From NCBI GenBank assembly GCA_020059045.1, contig JAGVCW010000004.1:1-51399 (forward strand): 51,399 bases of DNA. The letters are read 5' to 3'. Both the position numbers and the translations under genes were made by a program. Within the stretch, counting starts at the first letter, position 1; every line of letters starts with the position of its first letter. Origin of the DNA: Minisyncoccota bacterium. GTDB lineage: Bacteria > Patescibacteriota > Minisyncoccia > Phycocordibacterales > Zambryskibacteraceae. The notes under the pieces are model-generated. The model was not told the DNA's origin. It made no database searches and saw nothing but the letters and a program-made list of their open reading frames with translations. Below are positions 32,900-41,316 of the stretch, one piece after another.

Positions 32900-32967
32900 T
32901 GGGAAGAAATAACAAATTGCCATTTGAACAGTGTTTACTAGGATATAAAAACAAACGGTATGCCTAA
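32899..32967 (+). CDS. 22-aa coupling peptide (tentative)
   Basis: MGRNNKLPFEQCLLGYKNKR then YA. It overlaps both neighbours (TAATG upstream, eight bases downstream). The overlaps are the only support. Confidence 0.25.
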   Translation: MGRNNKLPFEQCLLGYKNKRYA

Positions 32968-33661
32968 CGAGAAAATTTCACAGATGGGAGTGGCCAGTGC
33001 CCTTACCGGAACTGAGTCGGTTGAAGTTGTTCAGGGTGGTGACAACAAGAAAACAACTACTGCCGATATAGCTGCACTTGGTGGAGGCGGAGGCACCTGG
33101 GGATCAATAACCGGAACGATAACAGCCCAAACTGACCTTGTTGCATACGTTACAGGTGTTCAAGACTTATTCATTCCAGCTTCAGCAATGTGGCCGAGAA
33201 TAACAGGTGGATGTTCGTCATTAACACAATCGGAAATGTCAACATCAATATTTAATATACAAACATTAGATTTTGACCAGACGACTCAGGAGTTTGCACA
33301 GATGCAAATCGTGTTGCCTAGAAAGTGGAACAATGGAACGATTACAGCTACGGTGTATTGGACAGCTTCAACAGGATCGGGTACAGTTCAGTGGGGAATT
33401 AGTGGTGGAGCGTATTCAAACGATGATGCTCTAACTGTTGCGTTGGGTACAGCACAAACATCAGACGATACGCTGATAGCAACAAACGATTTACATATAA
33501 GCCCTGCAACATCGGCCATAACGTTAGCCGGAACCCCTGCGGATTCTGATTTTTTAGCGATTCAGATTTCACGAAATCCAGCCAGCGATACACTTTCCGG
33601 AGATGCAAAATTATTAGGGATTTCTATACGGATAACAACAGACGCGGCGGTAGATGCTTAG
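32960..33661 (+). CDS. Virion fibre/base protein, 233 aa
   Basis: It begins MPNEKISQMGVASALTGTES, like N termini of virion fibre proteins. A Gly stretch (ALGGGGGTWGS) links to a beta-sandwich domain rich in Thr and Ser (WTASTGSGTVQWGISGGAYS). It is followed by a hydrolase fibre, so it may be the anchor or spacer for it. No enzymatic motif. Confidence 0.55.
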   Translation: MPNEKISQMGVASALTGTESVEVVQGGDNKKTTTADIAALGGGGGTWGSITGTITAQTDLVAYVTGVQDLFIPASAMWPRITGGCSSLTQSEMSTSIFNIQTLDFDQTTQEFAQMQIVLPRKWNNGTITATVYWTASTGSGTVQWGISGGAYSNDDALTVALGTAQTSDDTLIATNDLHISPATSAITLAGTPADSDFLAIQISRNPASDTLSGDAKLLGISIRITTDAAVDA

Positions 33662-35264
33662 ACGTACATTTTTAGGATTACTTAGTTTAATTGGATGTAA
33701 AGACGAAGATATGTTATTAGCTCAGCATGGTATTTTAGGCGTTCCTCACGGCGGTGACACAACCCCTGATGGAAAACAAGTTTTTGTCTTAATGGGTGAT
33801 TCTATAGGTAGGGGTAATTCAACTGCGGCTGGAACAACACCAACAGCCGGAACGGTATACCAATGGAATGCCAGCGGAAGCAGTGTTGATCAGGTTGGGG
33901 CTAGTGATTTATTAGAAGTTCAAGCAGCAGGAACAACTGGTTCTCCGTGGCCTAGATTTGGTATTGATTACTATAACGCAACACAGAAAAAAGCAACGTT
34001 TGTATGCACTGCAATAGGCGGTTCAGCATGGTATAGCAATAGCGCTGGTGATTCATGGTACACCAATGGATCATTATACAGTAACGCAGTAACCAAAACA
34101 AACAATGCGTTGGCCGCAATGAAACTAACTCGTGTAAAGGGAGTTATTATTGTTTTAGGGATTAACGATGCAATGGGTGCGTTAGGTTTAGATTTAACCT
34201 ATTTAACATCACTTATAACGAGAATAAATTCTGATTTCTTCAGCCCGCGTATTTTTGTTAGTATCCCTGATAAGGATGCTGCAACTAGTGCTGTTCAACA
34301 AAGACTTTTTACGCTCCGGGTAATGATAAAATCATTATCCGTAACCTACAATAATGTTGAGGTCGGAGGTAATATACATTCGATTCGTACGTGGGATTCA
34401 GCAACTTATTTTCAGGGCGATGATGTTCATTTAACTTTTGATGGGAATGAGTTACTTGGAACTATGTTGGCAAGACAGGCCGACTTAGCAAATACAAATA
34501 CTTATGATAAGTTAGCAAGGTCTATAGTTTGTAACATGTTCACAACACTAAGCAGCGCAAGAGAAAGTCTTATAAATAATTTTATAGTTGCTCAACGTGC
34601 AAAGGGAAACATACCTTTGCTTGACAATTTTTATCTGTTCAAAAACAGTTCTGTGCAGAATGCGTCGGTGAATTGGGGATTTACAGCTGATACAGGTACG
34701 GCAACAGGAGCCACTTTCAATACCAACGCATCATTAGAAACGGATGGATCAACTAATAGTATTGCGCTTCATGCGCTTACTCTAAATACAAATGATACGG
34801 CGAATTATGACTCAGATCATTTTGAGATGGTTAGAATTGCTGATAATAATGCGGGGGCAGGTGTGGATGGTACGATGTATGGAATAAGATGTACGGCAAC
34901 CGGTGGATTAATAGACATTGCACAAACATCATCAAATACTATTTATTATAGGGTGTCTTCACTAACCACAAAAACATGGAGCGGGGGAGATACACACTTT
35001 AACAGCAACACACTTTACGGAACGGCTAGAAAATCAGGCGTAAATGACCTAATAAAGAACGGGGTTGTCGTTGACCAACAGACAATAGCAAACCTTGCTT
35101 TAGGAGCTAGTTTAGGTGGAATAAGGGCAGGTGGTCGAAATAACAACGGGACCATTGATAGCCGTCTTGCCATTGAGTTTCAAGCATACGCTTCTGGAAA
35201 ATATACCGGGTTTGATATTCTCGGATTCTATAATGATTTGGAAATCTTACTTGCTGGATGGTAA
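33654..35264 (+). CDS. SGNH hydrolase with lipobox-type N terminus
   Basis: 536 aa. Catalytic blocks are MGDSIGRGN (Ser50), IGGSAWYSN (oxyanion Gly), LGIND (169-172 region) and GDDVHLTF (Asp256, His259), as in SGNH/sialate-O-acetylesterase-type enzymes that remove acyl groups from glycans. The N terminus LRRTFLGLLSLIGC has a basic start, a hydrophobic run and a LIGC lipobox (12-15), followed by KDED, the sort of signal that directs lipoproteins to the cell surface in Bacteroidetes. Residues 320-536 form a beta-rich lectin-like domain. As a tail enzyme it would unmask the receptor; as a lipoprotein it would modify the host surface. Confidence 0.7.
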   Translation: MLRRTFLGLLSLIGCKDEDMLLAQHGILGVPHGGDTTPDGKQVFVLMGDSIGRGNSTAAGTTPTAGTVYQWNASGSSVDQVGASDLLEVQAAGTTGSPWPRFGIDYYNATQKKATFVCTAIGGSAWYSNSAGDSWYTNGSLYSNAVTKTNNALAAMKLTRVKGVIIVLGINDAMGALGLDLTYLTSLITRINSDFFSPRIFVSIPDKDAATSAVQQRLFTLRVMIKSLSVTYNNVEVGGNIHSIRTWDSATYFQGDDVHLTFDGNELLGTMLARQADLANTNTYDKLARSIVCNMFTTLSSARESLINNFIVAQRAKGNIPLLDNFYLFKNSSVQNASVNWGFTADTGTATGATFNTNASLETDGSTNSIALHALTLNTNDTANYDSDHFEMVRIADNNAGAGVDGTMYGIRCTATGGLIDIAQTSSNTIYYRVSSLTTKTWSGGDTHFNSNTLYGTARKSGVNDLIKNGVVVDQQTIANLALGASLGGIRAGGRNNNGTIDSRLAIEFQAYASGKYTGFDILGFYNDLEILLAGW

Positions 35265-35280
35265 AACAAAAAAAACAAAT

Positions 35281-36723
35281 ATGAAACGACTCCTATTCTT
35301 ACTTCTAATCATCCCGGCACTTGCTACGTGTCAGACAATACAGAAAAAACCAGGCGTTGACATTATCATTGTCGATGGGCCTACGGTTCCGCCTGATTCT
35401 ATTCCTTGCGCGTGTAAAGATGGTGTTGATGGTAAAGACGGCGCTCAGGGTCCGATTGGATTGACGGGGCCGAAAGGTGACAAAGGCGATCCCGGTATTC
35501 AGGGCATACAAGGAATAGCAGGGCCGGTCGGGCCGATGGGTCCACAAGGGTTACCGGGCGTTTGTCCTTCTTGTCCCACAGGCGGCACAGGAACAGCAGC
35601 AAGGGCGCAATTTGACGTGTATAGCTTTGGCGCAAAGGGTGACGGGGTAAACGATGACTCCCCGGCCTTCAACGCTGCTTTCATTGCCGCAAGAAACGCT
35701 AAGGGTACATTGGTAATCCCTCCAGCTTCAAACTTCTTCAGGCTCAATAGCACTATTAATATCGTTCCAGACGCTTCTAATCAGGTGTGGGTTGATATTA
35801 AGGCAAAGGGCCGAGCCGGTGAAATTAGGTATTTTGGTCCATCTAATACACCTGTTTTCAAGATCATTGGTTTAAAGGGGTCTTTTTGGGAAGGGCTGAA
35901 TGTGGCTATCGAAAGCGGCAGGTCGGGGGTTCAGATATTTGATATTGACACTACCGTACCGGCAAATTCAAGTTCCTTCAATACCTTCAAGACTTTTTAT
36001 CTAAACTTAGGTAACGGGCAAAACAACATCGGTATAAGGACCGGGGCGATTTCAGCAGGAGGCGCGGATATAAGCAACTACAACTTCGAAAACATGACCG
36101 TATTTGGTGGTGCTTCGGCCGGAAATCCGAACGTATCAATCCCCGGTCAATACGCTTTCCAGAACCTGGGTGAGAATACTCTATCCATGGTTTGGTACGG
36201 CGGATTTGTAGCTTTCTGTGATAGAGCTTATTCTAACAGGACACCTGACGGAAGCAATCGCGGTAACGGGTCGGCCATGTTCTACGGGCTTGGTGGATCT
36301 CAAAACAACATAGATTTTGAATTTGCATGGGAACAAGCCTACATAATTTCCGGAGGACGTTGGGAAGGTGGTAATAAGTTTCTAAGGGTAAGCGATGGAG
36401 CCTATTCATCAATCGTACTTCAGGGATTAGTAATTCACGACTACAAAACAGACAACCAGATTGAGGCTAATATGGCCACCAGTTTGACATTGCAAGGCGT
36501 TCAAATCAGTAAGACATACGGAGGCTTGTATAACAATTGCATCTCTCTAAACTCAAACGGAAGAAACGCGGTATTCAACATGCAGAACTGTGCGCTCAGT
36601 TGTAACACTCCCTACACGAAAACAGGAAATACACTTTGGGATATAACAGTTTTGGGGGTTTCAAAGCTTGACGGAGTTTGGAGTAACGGTTTTTTCAATA
36701 ACGAAATCGGAATACGAAAATGA
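35281..36723 (+). CDS. Collagen-like, beta-helix tail spike with lipobox
   Basis: 480 aa from ATG 35281; the ORF is open upstream, but that part overlaps the previous gene. A signal-like N terminus has LATC at 14-17. Residues 46-93 are 16 Gly-X-Y triplets (for example GPIGLTGPKGDKGDPG), a trimeric collagen-like stalk. From residue 114, YSFGAKGDGVNDDSPAF opens a pectate-lyase-3-type right-handed beta-helix, as in depolymerase spikes. A virion spike is likely. The lipobox is unusual and is considered in the findings. Confidence 0.75.
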   Translation: MKRLLFLLLIIPALATCQTIQKKPGVDIIIVDGPTVPPDSIPCACKDGVDGKDGAQGPIGLTGPKGDKGDPGIQGIQGIAGPVGPMGPQGLPGVCPSCPTGGTGTAARAQFDVYSFGAKGDGVNDDSPAFNAAFIAARNAKGTLVIPPASNFFRLNSTINIVPDASNQVWVDIKAKGRAGEIRYFGPSNTPVFKIIGLKGSFWEGLNVAIESGRSGVQIFDIDTTVPANSSSFNTFKTFYLNLGNGQNNIGIRTGAISAGGADISNYNFENMTVFGGASAGNPNVSIPGQYAFQNLGENTLSMVWYGGFVAFCDRAYSNRTPDGSNRGNGSAMFYGLGGSQNNIDFEFAWEQAYIISGGRWEGGNKFLRVSDGAYSSIVLQGLVIHDYKTDNQIEANMATSLTLQGVQISKTYGGLYNNCISLNSNGRNAVFNMQNCALSCNTPYTKTGNTLWDITVLGVSKLDGVWSNGFFNNEIGIRK

Positions 36724-36995
36724 ATATAGATGACATCCAGCTACGTGATCTGGTAGTAGCCTTGATAGTTTCATGGTCGCTAGGTATAGGGTTTTCAAGC
36801 CTATTAATCTGGGTTATTAACCGACACTTCAGACAGCAGGATGTTAAGGAGAGTAAGATGGATAAGTTCATTGAGATTGCAAACGAGAACCTAACAGAAT
36901 TACGGGTTATCACTCAGGTTCACGATGCAGAAATCTCAAACATAAAAGAACAGGCAAGGGCGGATTTTATGATCAAGTATAATAAACATAAATGA
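36720..36995 (+). CDS. Membrane protein with coiled-coil tail (lysis/holin-like)
   Basis: 91 aa. One hydrophobic segment at about residues 10-32 is followed by a basic boundary (NRHFRQQ) and a helical, charged tail (VKESKMDKFIEIANENLTEL). It overlaps the endolysin by four bases. It could be a holin partner, an inner-membrane spanin, or a lysis regulator. Confidence 0.55.
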   Translation: MNIDDIQLRDLVVALIVSWSLGIGFSSLLIWVINRHFRQQDVKESKMDKFIEIANENLTELRVITQVHDAEISNIKEQARADFMIKYNKHK

Positions 36996-37483
36996 CACCT
37001 TCAGAAGTAGCTCTGCAATATATTGGAAAGACTGAGAAACCTGGTAATTCAGGATTCACAGATGAAGACTTTGAAAAAAGAATGCGGGCTGTAGGGTTCC
37101 AAAAGGGTCATGCGTGGTGTGCTTATTTTGCTGAGTTGGTTTTTAAGGAGGCATTTCCGGCAAAATTCTTTGAATTAGATAGGCTATTTTCCGCGTCAAC
37201 GGTGCAAACATTTAAAAACTTTCGTGATGCCGCATACTTAATTGGATATGCGCCTCAGCCGAACACGCTTGTAATATGGCAATCCTACAAAGAAGGAAAG
37301 CCACTAACAACCGGACACGCTGGAATAGTTTCAAAAGTAACAAGCAGTTGGGAGTTTGAAAGTGTAGAGGGTAACACTAATTCAGAAGGAGGGCGCGAGG
37401 GTTTTGAAGTGGCTGTAATGCATCGTAAGGTTTTGGCAGAAGTAAAGAACGGTTTGAAAATACTAGGATTTATACAGATATGA
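36992..37483 (+). CDS. CHAP-domain endolysin
   Basis: 163 aa. A CHAP amidase/peptidase fold is indicated by GHAWCAYFAELV (Cys43), LTTGHAGIVSKV (His109) and FESVEGNTN (Glu126, Asn128), which give the catalytic Cys-His-acid set. No signal peptide, so a holin is needed for release. It cleaves peptidoglycan at lysis. Four-base overlaps on both sides link it to the membrane genes. Confidence 0.85.
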   Translation: MTPSEVALQYIGKTEKPGNSGFTDEDFEKRMRAVGFQKGHAWCAYFAELVFKEAFPAKFFELDRLFSASTVQTFKNFRDAAYLIGYAPQPNTLVIWQSYKEGKPLTTGHAGIVSKVTSSWEFESVEGNTNSEGGREGFEVAVMHRKVLAEVKNGLKILGFIQI

Positions 37484-37704
37484 AAACACTTTTTAAAAAG
37501 TCGAAGTTCTGGACGCGTGTTAAGGACACATTTGCGATAGGCGGTGTATTAGGTCAACTTGGAATGGAGCGATACCAGACAAACCACGAGGTGCAATTCT
37601 GGATCGGTATAGGTTCACTTGGGGCATACCTAATAGGTTTGTGGATGGAAGATAAAAATAACGATGGTATTGTCGATTTATTTGAAGATGAACAAACAAA
37701 ATAA
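37480..37704 (+). CDS. Holin-like protein with EF-hand-like loop
   Basis: 74 aa. A basic amphipathic start (KTLFKKSKFWTRVKDTFA) and a hydrophobic segment at 39-55 precede DKNNDGIVDLFE (58-69), an excellent EF-hand loop with Asp/Asn at positions 1, 3, 5, Gly6, Ile8-type hydrophobic, Asp9 and Glu12. The position after the endolysin suggests a holin or lysis regulator, perhaps sensitive to calcium. Confidence 0.6.
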   Translation: MKTLFKKSKFWTRVKDTFAIGGVLGQLGMERYQTNHEVQFWIGIGSLGAYLIGLWMEDKNNDGIVDLFEDEQTK

Positions 37705-37707
37705 ACT

Positions 37708-37890
37708 ATGAAAACAAAAAAATGGTATCAGTCGGCTACGTTTTGGGTTAACGCTATTGATATAGCTGTTATCCTGGCAGACAAGTTTTTCCAATTGAAC
37801 GTGTTAAGCCTAGAGGCGCACGGTATTATCCTGGCGGTGTTAAACATTGCCTTGCGTCTATTCAAGACTGACAGCGCAGTAACCCTTTAG
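37708..37890 (+). CDS. Holin-like membrane protein, 60 aa
   Basis: A protein starting MKTKKWYQSATFWVNAIDIA and containing two hydrophobic stretches separated by a short turn (LADKFFQLNVLSLEAHG). Its start resembles the preceding gene (MKT..KKS.FW), so the two may be related by duplication. Likely the holin or antiholin of the cassette. Confidence 0.6.
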   Translation: MKTKKWYQSATFWVNAIDIAVILADKFFQLNVLSLEAHGIILAVLNIALRLFKTDSAVTL

Positions 37891-37915
37891 CCTGAGCCAA
37901 AGGCAGGCTTTAGAG

Positions 37916-37952
37916 AAGGCCGGGCAGGTTACAGCGTTCGGCCTTGCTTTAT
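37916..37952 (+). terminator. Hairpin after the lysis genes
   Basis: AAGGCCG (37916-37922) pairs with CGGCCTT (37939-37945) around a 16-base loop, followed by GCTTTAT. The T-tract is weak, so partial termination or RNA processing is possible. Confidence 0.45.
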
Positions 37953-37966
37953 ACCCGATTGGGTAT
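37951..37966. promoter_or_regulatory. Inverted repeat ATACCC-GATT-GGGTAT
   Basis: A perfect six-base dyad. The sequence TTTATACCCGA occurs again about 43 bases later, just before the ATG at 38006, but without the second arm. An operator or a small RNA stem is possible. Confidence 0.3.
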
Positions 37967-38005
37967 GAAACTATTAGTTAGTACCAACTTTATACCCGAA
38001 CTGAT

Positions 38006-38203
38006 ATGAATTACTGGCAATATCTTAAAAAAAATAGATTGTGGATGATTAGCGCTATCGTTATTCTATTTGCATTAATCTACGGGGCTGGATACTTTAT
38101 GAATGTTGATTCGATTACAGAAGCAAAATATCTGGCTTTTATCGTTGGTATTCCCGTTCTGGTTTTCATTATTGGGAACTACATAAAGTTTAAACAGAGA
38201 TGA
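38006..38203 (+). CDS. Two-span membrane protein, 65 aa
   Basis: Two hydrophobic helices (MISAIVILFALIYGAGYFM and AFIVGIPVLVFIIGNYI) are joined by a short charged loop, with Lys-rich ends. It overlaps the next membrane gene by four bases. It probably belongs to the lysis or membrane-remodelling group, but no family is assigned. Confidence 0.55.
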   Translation: MNYWQYLKKNRLWMISAIVILFALIYGAGYFMNVDSITEAKYLAFIVGIPVLVFIIGNYIKFKQR

Positions 38204-38580
38204 GCCTACTACTATTCTCCATCGCTGTTATTTTTTACACGATCTCACAGGCGTGTCAGCATGGAAAATTAGGATGGGGTTTATTTTGGTCTAAGGATTC
38301 ATGGAAAAATAAATACAAATTAAATCATGTCGGTTTTGTTAAGGCTCCGAACACCTGGTACTACCGAACATTCGAGATAAGATACAAAGAGAAGTTTCCT
38401 TTTTCGGCAACTTTACTGGTAAGCCTTACGGACGGATATCATCTAACGCAGTTCTTTTTCAAAGCATTTTTAAGTACGTCTTTTGTGACTTACTCAACAC
38501 TTTTCGGCCTGTATGATGCGGGCCTTTATTTTGTCTTGTTCGGAATTATATTCTCGATCACTTACAAAATAATAACCTGA
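38200..38580 (+). CDS. Membrane protein, 126 aa
   Basis: Hydrophobic N terminus (MSLLLFSIAVIFYTISQACQ), a soluble middle (SKDSWKNKYKLNHVGFVKAP) and two or three hydrophobic segments near the end. TAATG-type junction with the metallophosphoesterase. Function unknown. Confidence 0.55.
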   Translation: MSLLLFSIAVIFYTISQACQHGKLGWGLFWSKDSWKNKYKLNHVGFVKAPNTWYYRTFEIRYKEKFPFSATLLVSLTDGYHLTQFFFKAFLSTSFVTYSTLFGLYDAGLYFVLFGIIFSITYKIIT

Positions 38581-39620
38581 TGAGCAAAGATACTAATGCT
38601 GATTTAATCAGACAGTTCATTGTAGCAAATCCGACTATTACGGCTAATAAGACATTAGCGCGTGAGCTTATTAAGGCTTACCCAGATAAATTTAGTGATC
38701 TTGAAAAAACAAGATTCTTAGTAAGGCGTGTTACCGGATCAGCAGGTCGTGTTTTCAAAAATCCCGAACTTAGGCGATACAAAATAACATCAGATAAAAA
38801 GGTGTCTTCATTCAATTGGCGCGATCCTATAAAACCGTTACAGGAACTTAAAAAAGTTTTCGACAAAGGCAAAGGTAGCCAGGATAAGGCTAAGTGGAAA
38901 GTGAAAACCGATGGAGAGATTTGTGTTATCGTTGTCGGAGACTTGCACGCCGGATCGTGGGCTACAGACTATGACCAACTCGTAGCAATCACGGAGGAGA
39001 TCATAAACATACCGAATCTTTATGTAATTCTTTGCGGTGATCTTTTACAGATGTCGATAAAACTTCGTGGTGTATTGGAGGTTTCTGATAACGCTTTACC
39101 CCCAAAGTGGCAGTTCTATTGGCTAGAATCTTGGTTAAAAGATATTAAGCACAAAGTAATTTGCTCCACATGGGATAACCACTCGGTAATGAGGGAGGAG
39201 GTTGCTACAGGATTCTCAAATTATGCCGACATTTTCCAAAGACACACAATTTACCACGACAACATCGGACATATAGATGTATGCGTAAATGACCAGATTT
39301 ACAAGATTGCTGTTGCTCACTTCTTCAGGGGCCGGACAATGTATAACCCGTGTCATGGTCAAATGAGATACATGAGAATGACCTCCAATGATCGGGAGAT
39401 TTGCATAGCCGGAGACAGCCACGAACCGGGGATAATGGTTTACAATGAGGGTGGATCGAGCAAGAGAATAGCTTTAAATTGCGGATCAATACAGAATGGT
39501 GGATACGGTAAAAGGTTCTTTAGCCTAGTGAATAGCCCCGTTTTCCCTTGTTTTACGCTCTCTGAGAAAACTCACGAAGTTACTCCGTATTGGTCTGTTA
39601 AGGAATGGTTAAATAAATGA
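38580..39620 (+). CDS. Metallophosphoesterase (calcineurin-like)
   Basis: 346 aa. Metal-binding motifs are VGDLHAGS (119-126), CGDLLQ (152-157), STWDNHS (196-202), AHFFRG (246-251) and AGDSHEPG (277-284), which match GDxH, GDxx, a modified GNHD, H and GHxH of this superfamily; the two Gly-to-Trp/Asp changes are noteworthy. The N-terminal 60 residues (IVANPTITANKTLAREL then IKAYP) look like a DNA-binding helical domain. The enzyme probably acts on DNA ends or nucleotides. Such HTH-plus-phosphoesterase proteins are common in phages. Confidence 0.75.
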   Translation: MSKDTNADLIRQFIVANPTITANKTLARELIKAYPDKFSDLEKTRFLVRRVTGSAGRVFKNPELRRYKITSDKKVSSFNWRDPIKPLQELKKVFDKGKGSQDKAKWKVKTDGEICVIVVGDLHAGSWATDYDQLVAITEEIINIPNLYVILCGDLLQMSIKLRGVLEVSDNALPPKWQFYWLESWLKDIKHKVICSTWDNHSVMREEVATGFSNYADIFQRHTIYHDNIGHIDVCVNDQIYKIAVAHFFRGRTMYNPCHGQMRYMRMTSNDREICIAGDSHEPGIMVYNEGGSSKRIALNCGSIQNGGYGKRFFSLVNSPVFPCFTLSEKTHEVTPYWSVKEWLNK

Positions 39621-39880
39621 AATACCCACTAGTATATTGCATTTGGGAAGACATTCAGGGGTCCGATAGTTCCTGGAAGTCTGTAGATGATGCGATACAC
39701 TGGAACGACACGGAAAGCTCCCTTGTTCATCAGGTAGGATTTCAATTAGATAAGTCGGATGAATACGTCATTTTGATTGATAGCTTCTTTCCTGAGCAAG
39801 ATTTAGTGGGAACGGTTATAAGAATACCAATAGGGGCTATCCGAAAGATGAAGGTGATCGAGTATAAAGATTATGTATGA
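39617..39880 (+). CDS. Small conserved phage protein, 87 aa
   Basis: Acidic protein starting MKYPLVYCIWEDIQGSDSSW. Four-base overlaps with both neighbours. The pattern 'VYWEDI..SD.SW' followed by VGFQLDKSDEYVILIDSFFP occurs in small phage proteins of unknown function. Confidence 0.6.
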   Translation: MKYPLVYCIWEDIQGSDSSWKSVDDAIHWNDTESSLVHQVGFQLDKSDEYVILIDSFFPEQDLVGTVIRIPIGAIRKMKVIEYKDYV

Positions 39881-40308
39881 GAACGCTATTAGGTATATTT
39901 TTATGTGCTTTTCTATACATGACTAGTCAGGCTCAAACCTTACGCGCTGGCAGGTCGTTGGGTGAATTGTGGATGCATAACATGAACGTAAGGGAGATAA
40001 CCGTTAATAAAGAAATAATCTGCAACACGCAGCAGGTAATTTGGGGTAACTCAGCCGATACGATAGGATTCTATTTCAACAATAAAGAAATATACTTTTG
40101 GCCAGCATATGACCGGAATCTTACCGAATGGATTAGAACGCACTCAAAGCCTGAAGATCAGTATTTTTTAATGCAGGACAAAACAGGATTGAGGTACACC
40201 GTTAGAAGATACTCGACAGATCAGTCATTTTGTTTTATTATCGTCAGTCATGCGCCAAGTACCTTACCGTCTTATATGTTTGGGTTCGGTTTCAAAGTGT
40301 GTGATTAA
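39877..40308 (+). CDS. Secreted/periplasmic protein with signal peptide
   Basis: 143 aa. A type I signal peptide (MRTLLGIFLCAFLYMTSQAQ) is likely cut after SQA or AQA. The mature part is beta-rich with three Cys (CNTQQ, FCFIIV and a near-terminal VCD). It is the last plus-strand gene of the late arm. It may act in the periplasm during lysis or alter the envelope. Confidence 0.6.
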   Translation: MRTLLGIFLCAFLYMTSQAQTLRAGRSLGELWMHNMNVREITVNKEIICNTQQVIWGNSADTIGFYFNNKEIYFWPAYDRNLTEWIRTHSKPEDQYFLMQDKTGLRYTVRRYSTDQSFCFIIVSHAPSTLPSYMFGFGFKVCD

Positions 40309-40310
40309 TT

Positions 40311-40955
40311 TCAGAATCTCACAATAGAATAATGCACCCCGACCCCAACCTGAACCGGCCCGGGCCAACCTACTCCAATATAAGGCCCAATTGAAACACG
40401 CTTTTTGGCTTGCTTGTCTGCTTTACGGTATAGCTTTTCAAAGTTCGATGCCTGACCCTGCCACATATCGCATGTCGCGATTTGCGAAACCATTGCCGTA
40501 TCCTTTTGCGCTAAGATTTTACGGAAAGACCCCACAAGTTCCGTGGCCCGATCTTCCAACTTATGGATTAAGGTGTCTTGAACAGCGATAATAGTATCTT
40601 TTTGGATTGTGGAGGCTATAAAACGGGCACAGATCGTGTCTTCATGTGGGGTGATAGGCTCTAAAACGGGCAATTTAGCGGTAAGTATTGCCAGACGCGT
40701 TTTAAGGCGATTTACGACACTTTCGTGAATAGCCTTGTCTACGCTCATTTGGTCCTCTAATCGTTTAACCACGCTATCAGCCTTAAGAATTTCAGCCCGT
40801 TTCACTTCAATGACTGCCTGAAAGCGTAGATTCTCCCTGAGTCGGTTGTTTTCCTGATTCTTTGCTGACCTCCACTGAACACAATTCAGCACGAATGACA
40901 CCCCGAAAAGGAGAATCAGGATGGTTATTAGTCGGTTACTGGTTTTTGTTGTCAT
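40311..40955 (-). CDS. Membrane-anchored coiled-coil protein (spanin candidate)
   Basis: 214 aa. An N-terminal membrane anchor (ITILILLFGVSFVLNCVQW) precedes a long coiled coil (roughly 30-170). The C terminus, IGPYIGVGWPGPVQVGVGVH then YSIVRF, is beta-hairpin-like and resembles an outer-membrane-facing segment. A single protein reaching from inner to outer membrane would fit a spanin-type lysis function, but the gene is convergent with the lysis operon. It abuts the plus-strand gene with two bases between stops. Confidence 0.45.
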   Translation of the reverse strand: MTTKTSNRLITILILLFGVSFVLNCVQWRSAKNQENNRLRENLRFQAVIEVKRAEILKADSVVKRLEDQMSVDKAIHESVVNRLKTRLAILTAKLPVLEPITPHEDTICARFIASTIQKDTIIAVQDTLIHKLEDRATELVGSFRKILAQKDTAMVSQIATCDMWQGQASNFEKLYRKADKQAKKRVSIGPYIGVGWPGPVQVGVGVHYSIVRF

Positions 40956-40957
40956 GG

Positions 40958-41116
40958 CTAGTTTGTTTTGTATCCGATGCAGTGAATAAATAATCCATCA
41001 GGATCTATCATAACTCTATCATCAAAAAATGAAATAGGCCAGTGAGTACATACATAATCAAGTGCCGCTCCTTGGACATTATCAGGTACAATAGTTATTC
41101 TATAACGTGGTTTCAT
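40958..41116 (-). CDS. Small minus-strand protein, 52 aa
   Basis: MKPRYRITIVPDNVQGAALD then YVCTHWPISFFDDRV. Its start overlaps the upstream stop (ATGA) and it ends two bases before the 40955 start, so it is a normal member of the operon. It is beta-rich with two Cys; no family recognised. Confidence 0.6.
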   Translation of the reverse strand: MKPRYRITIVPDNVQGAALDYVCTHWPISFFDDRVMIDPDGLFIHCIGYKTN

Positions 41117-41316
41117 TTGTCGGTTATTTTAAGGGATTCAAGATATCGGTGATAATATTTGTCATTGGGGCAATTCTTTTGAAGCAATTCCAATAGTTTG
41201 TTATTCTGTGAGATTGCACCGGCTTTAAAGTCAACTATGGCAAACCTGTCATTGTCGAGATTACGTGCATACCCTTCCGCGTCCTTCTCAATCTGAGCTT
41301 TAAGTTCGTTGTTCAT
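41113..41316 (-). CDS. Small conserved-type phage protein, 67 aa
   Basis: Helical, charged; DAEGYARNLDNDRFAIVDFK then AGA is like the 'YA......F..GA.W' pattern of many small phage proteins. Four-base overlap on both sides. Function unknown. Confidence 0.6.
   Translation of the reverse strand: MNNELKAQIEKDAEGYARNLDNDRFAIVDFKAGAISQNNKLLELLQKNCPNDKYYHRYLESLKITDK

Noticed and set aside
35131-35280. Fifty-residue upstream extension of the collagen-like spike
   Set aside because: It overlaps the SGNH gene, and the signal-like start at 35281 is clearly better.
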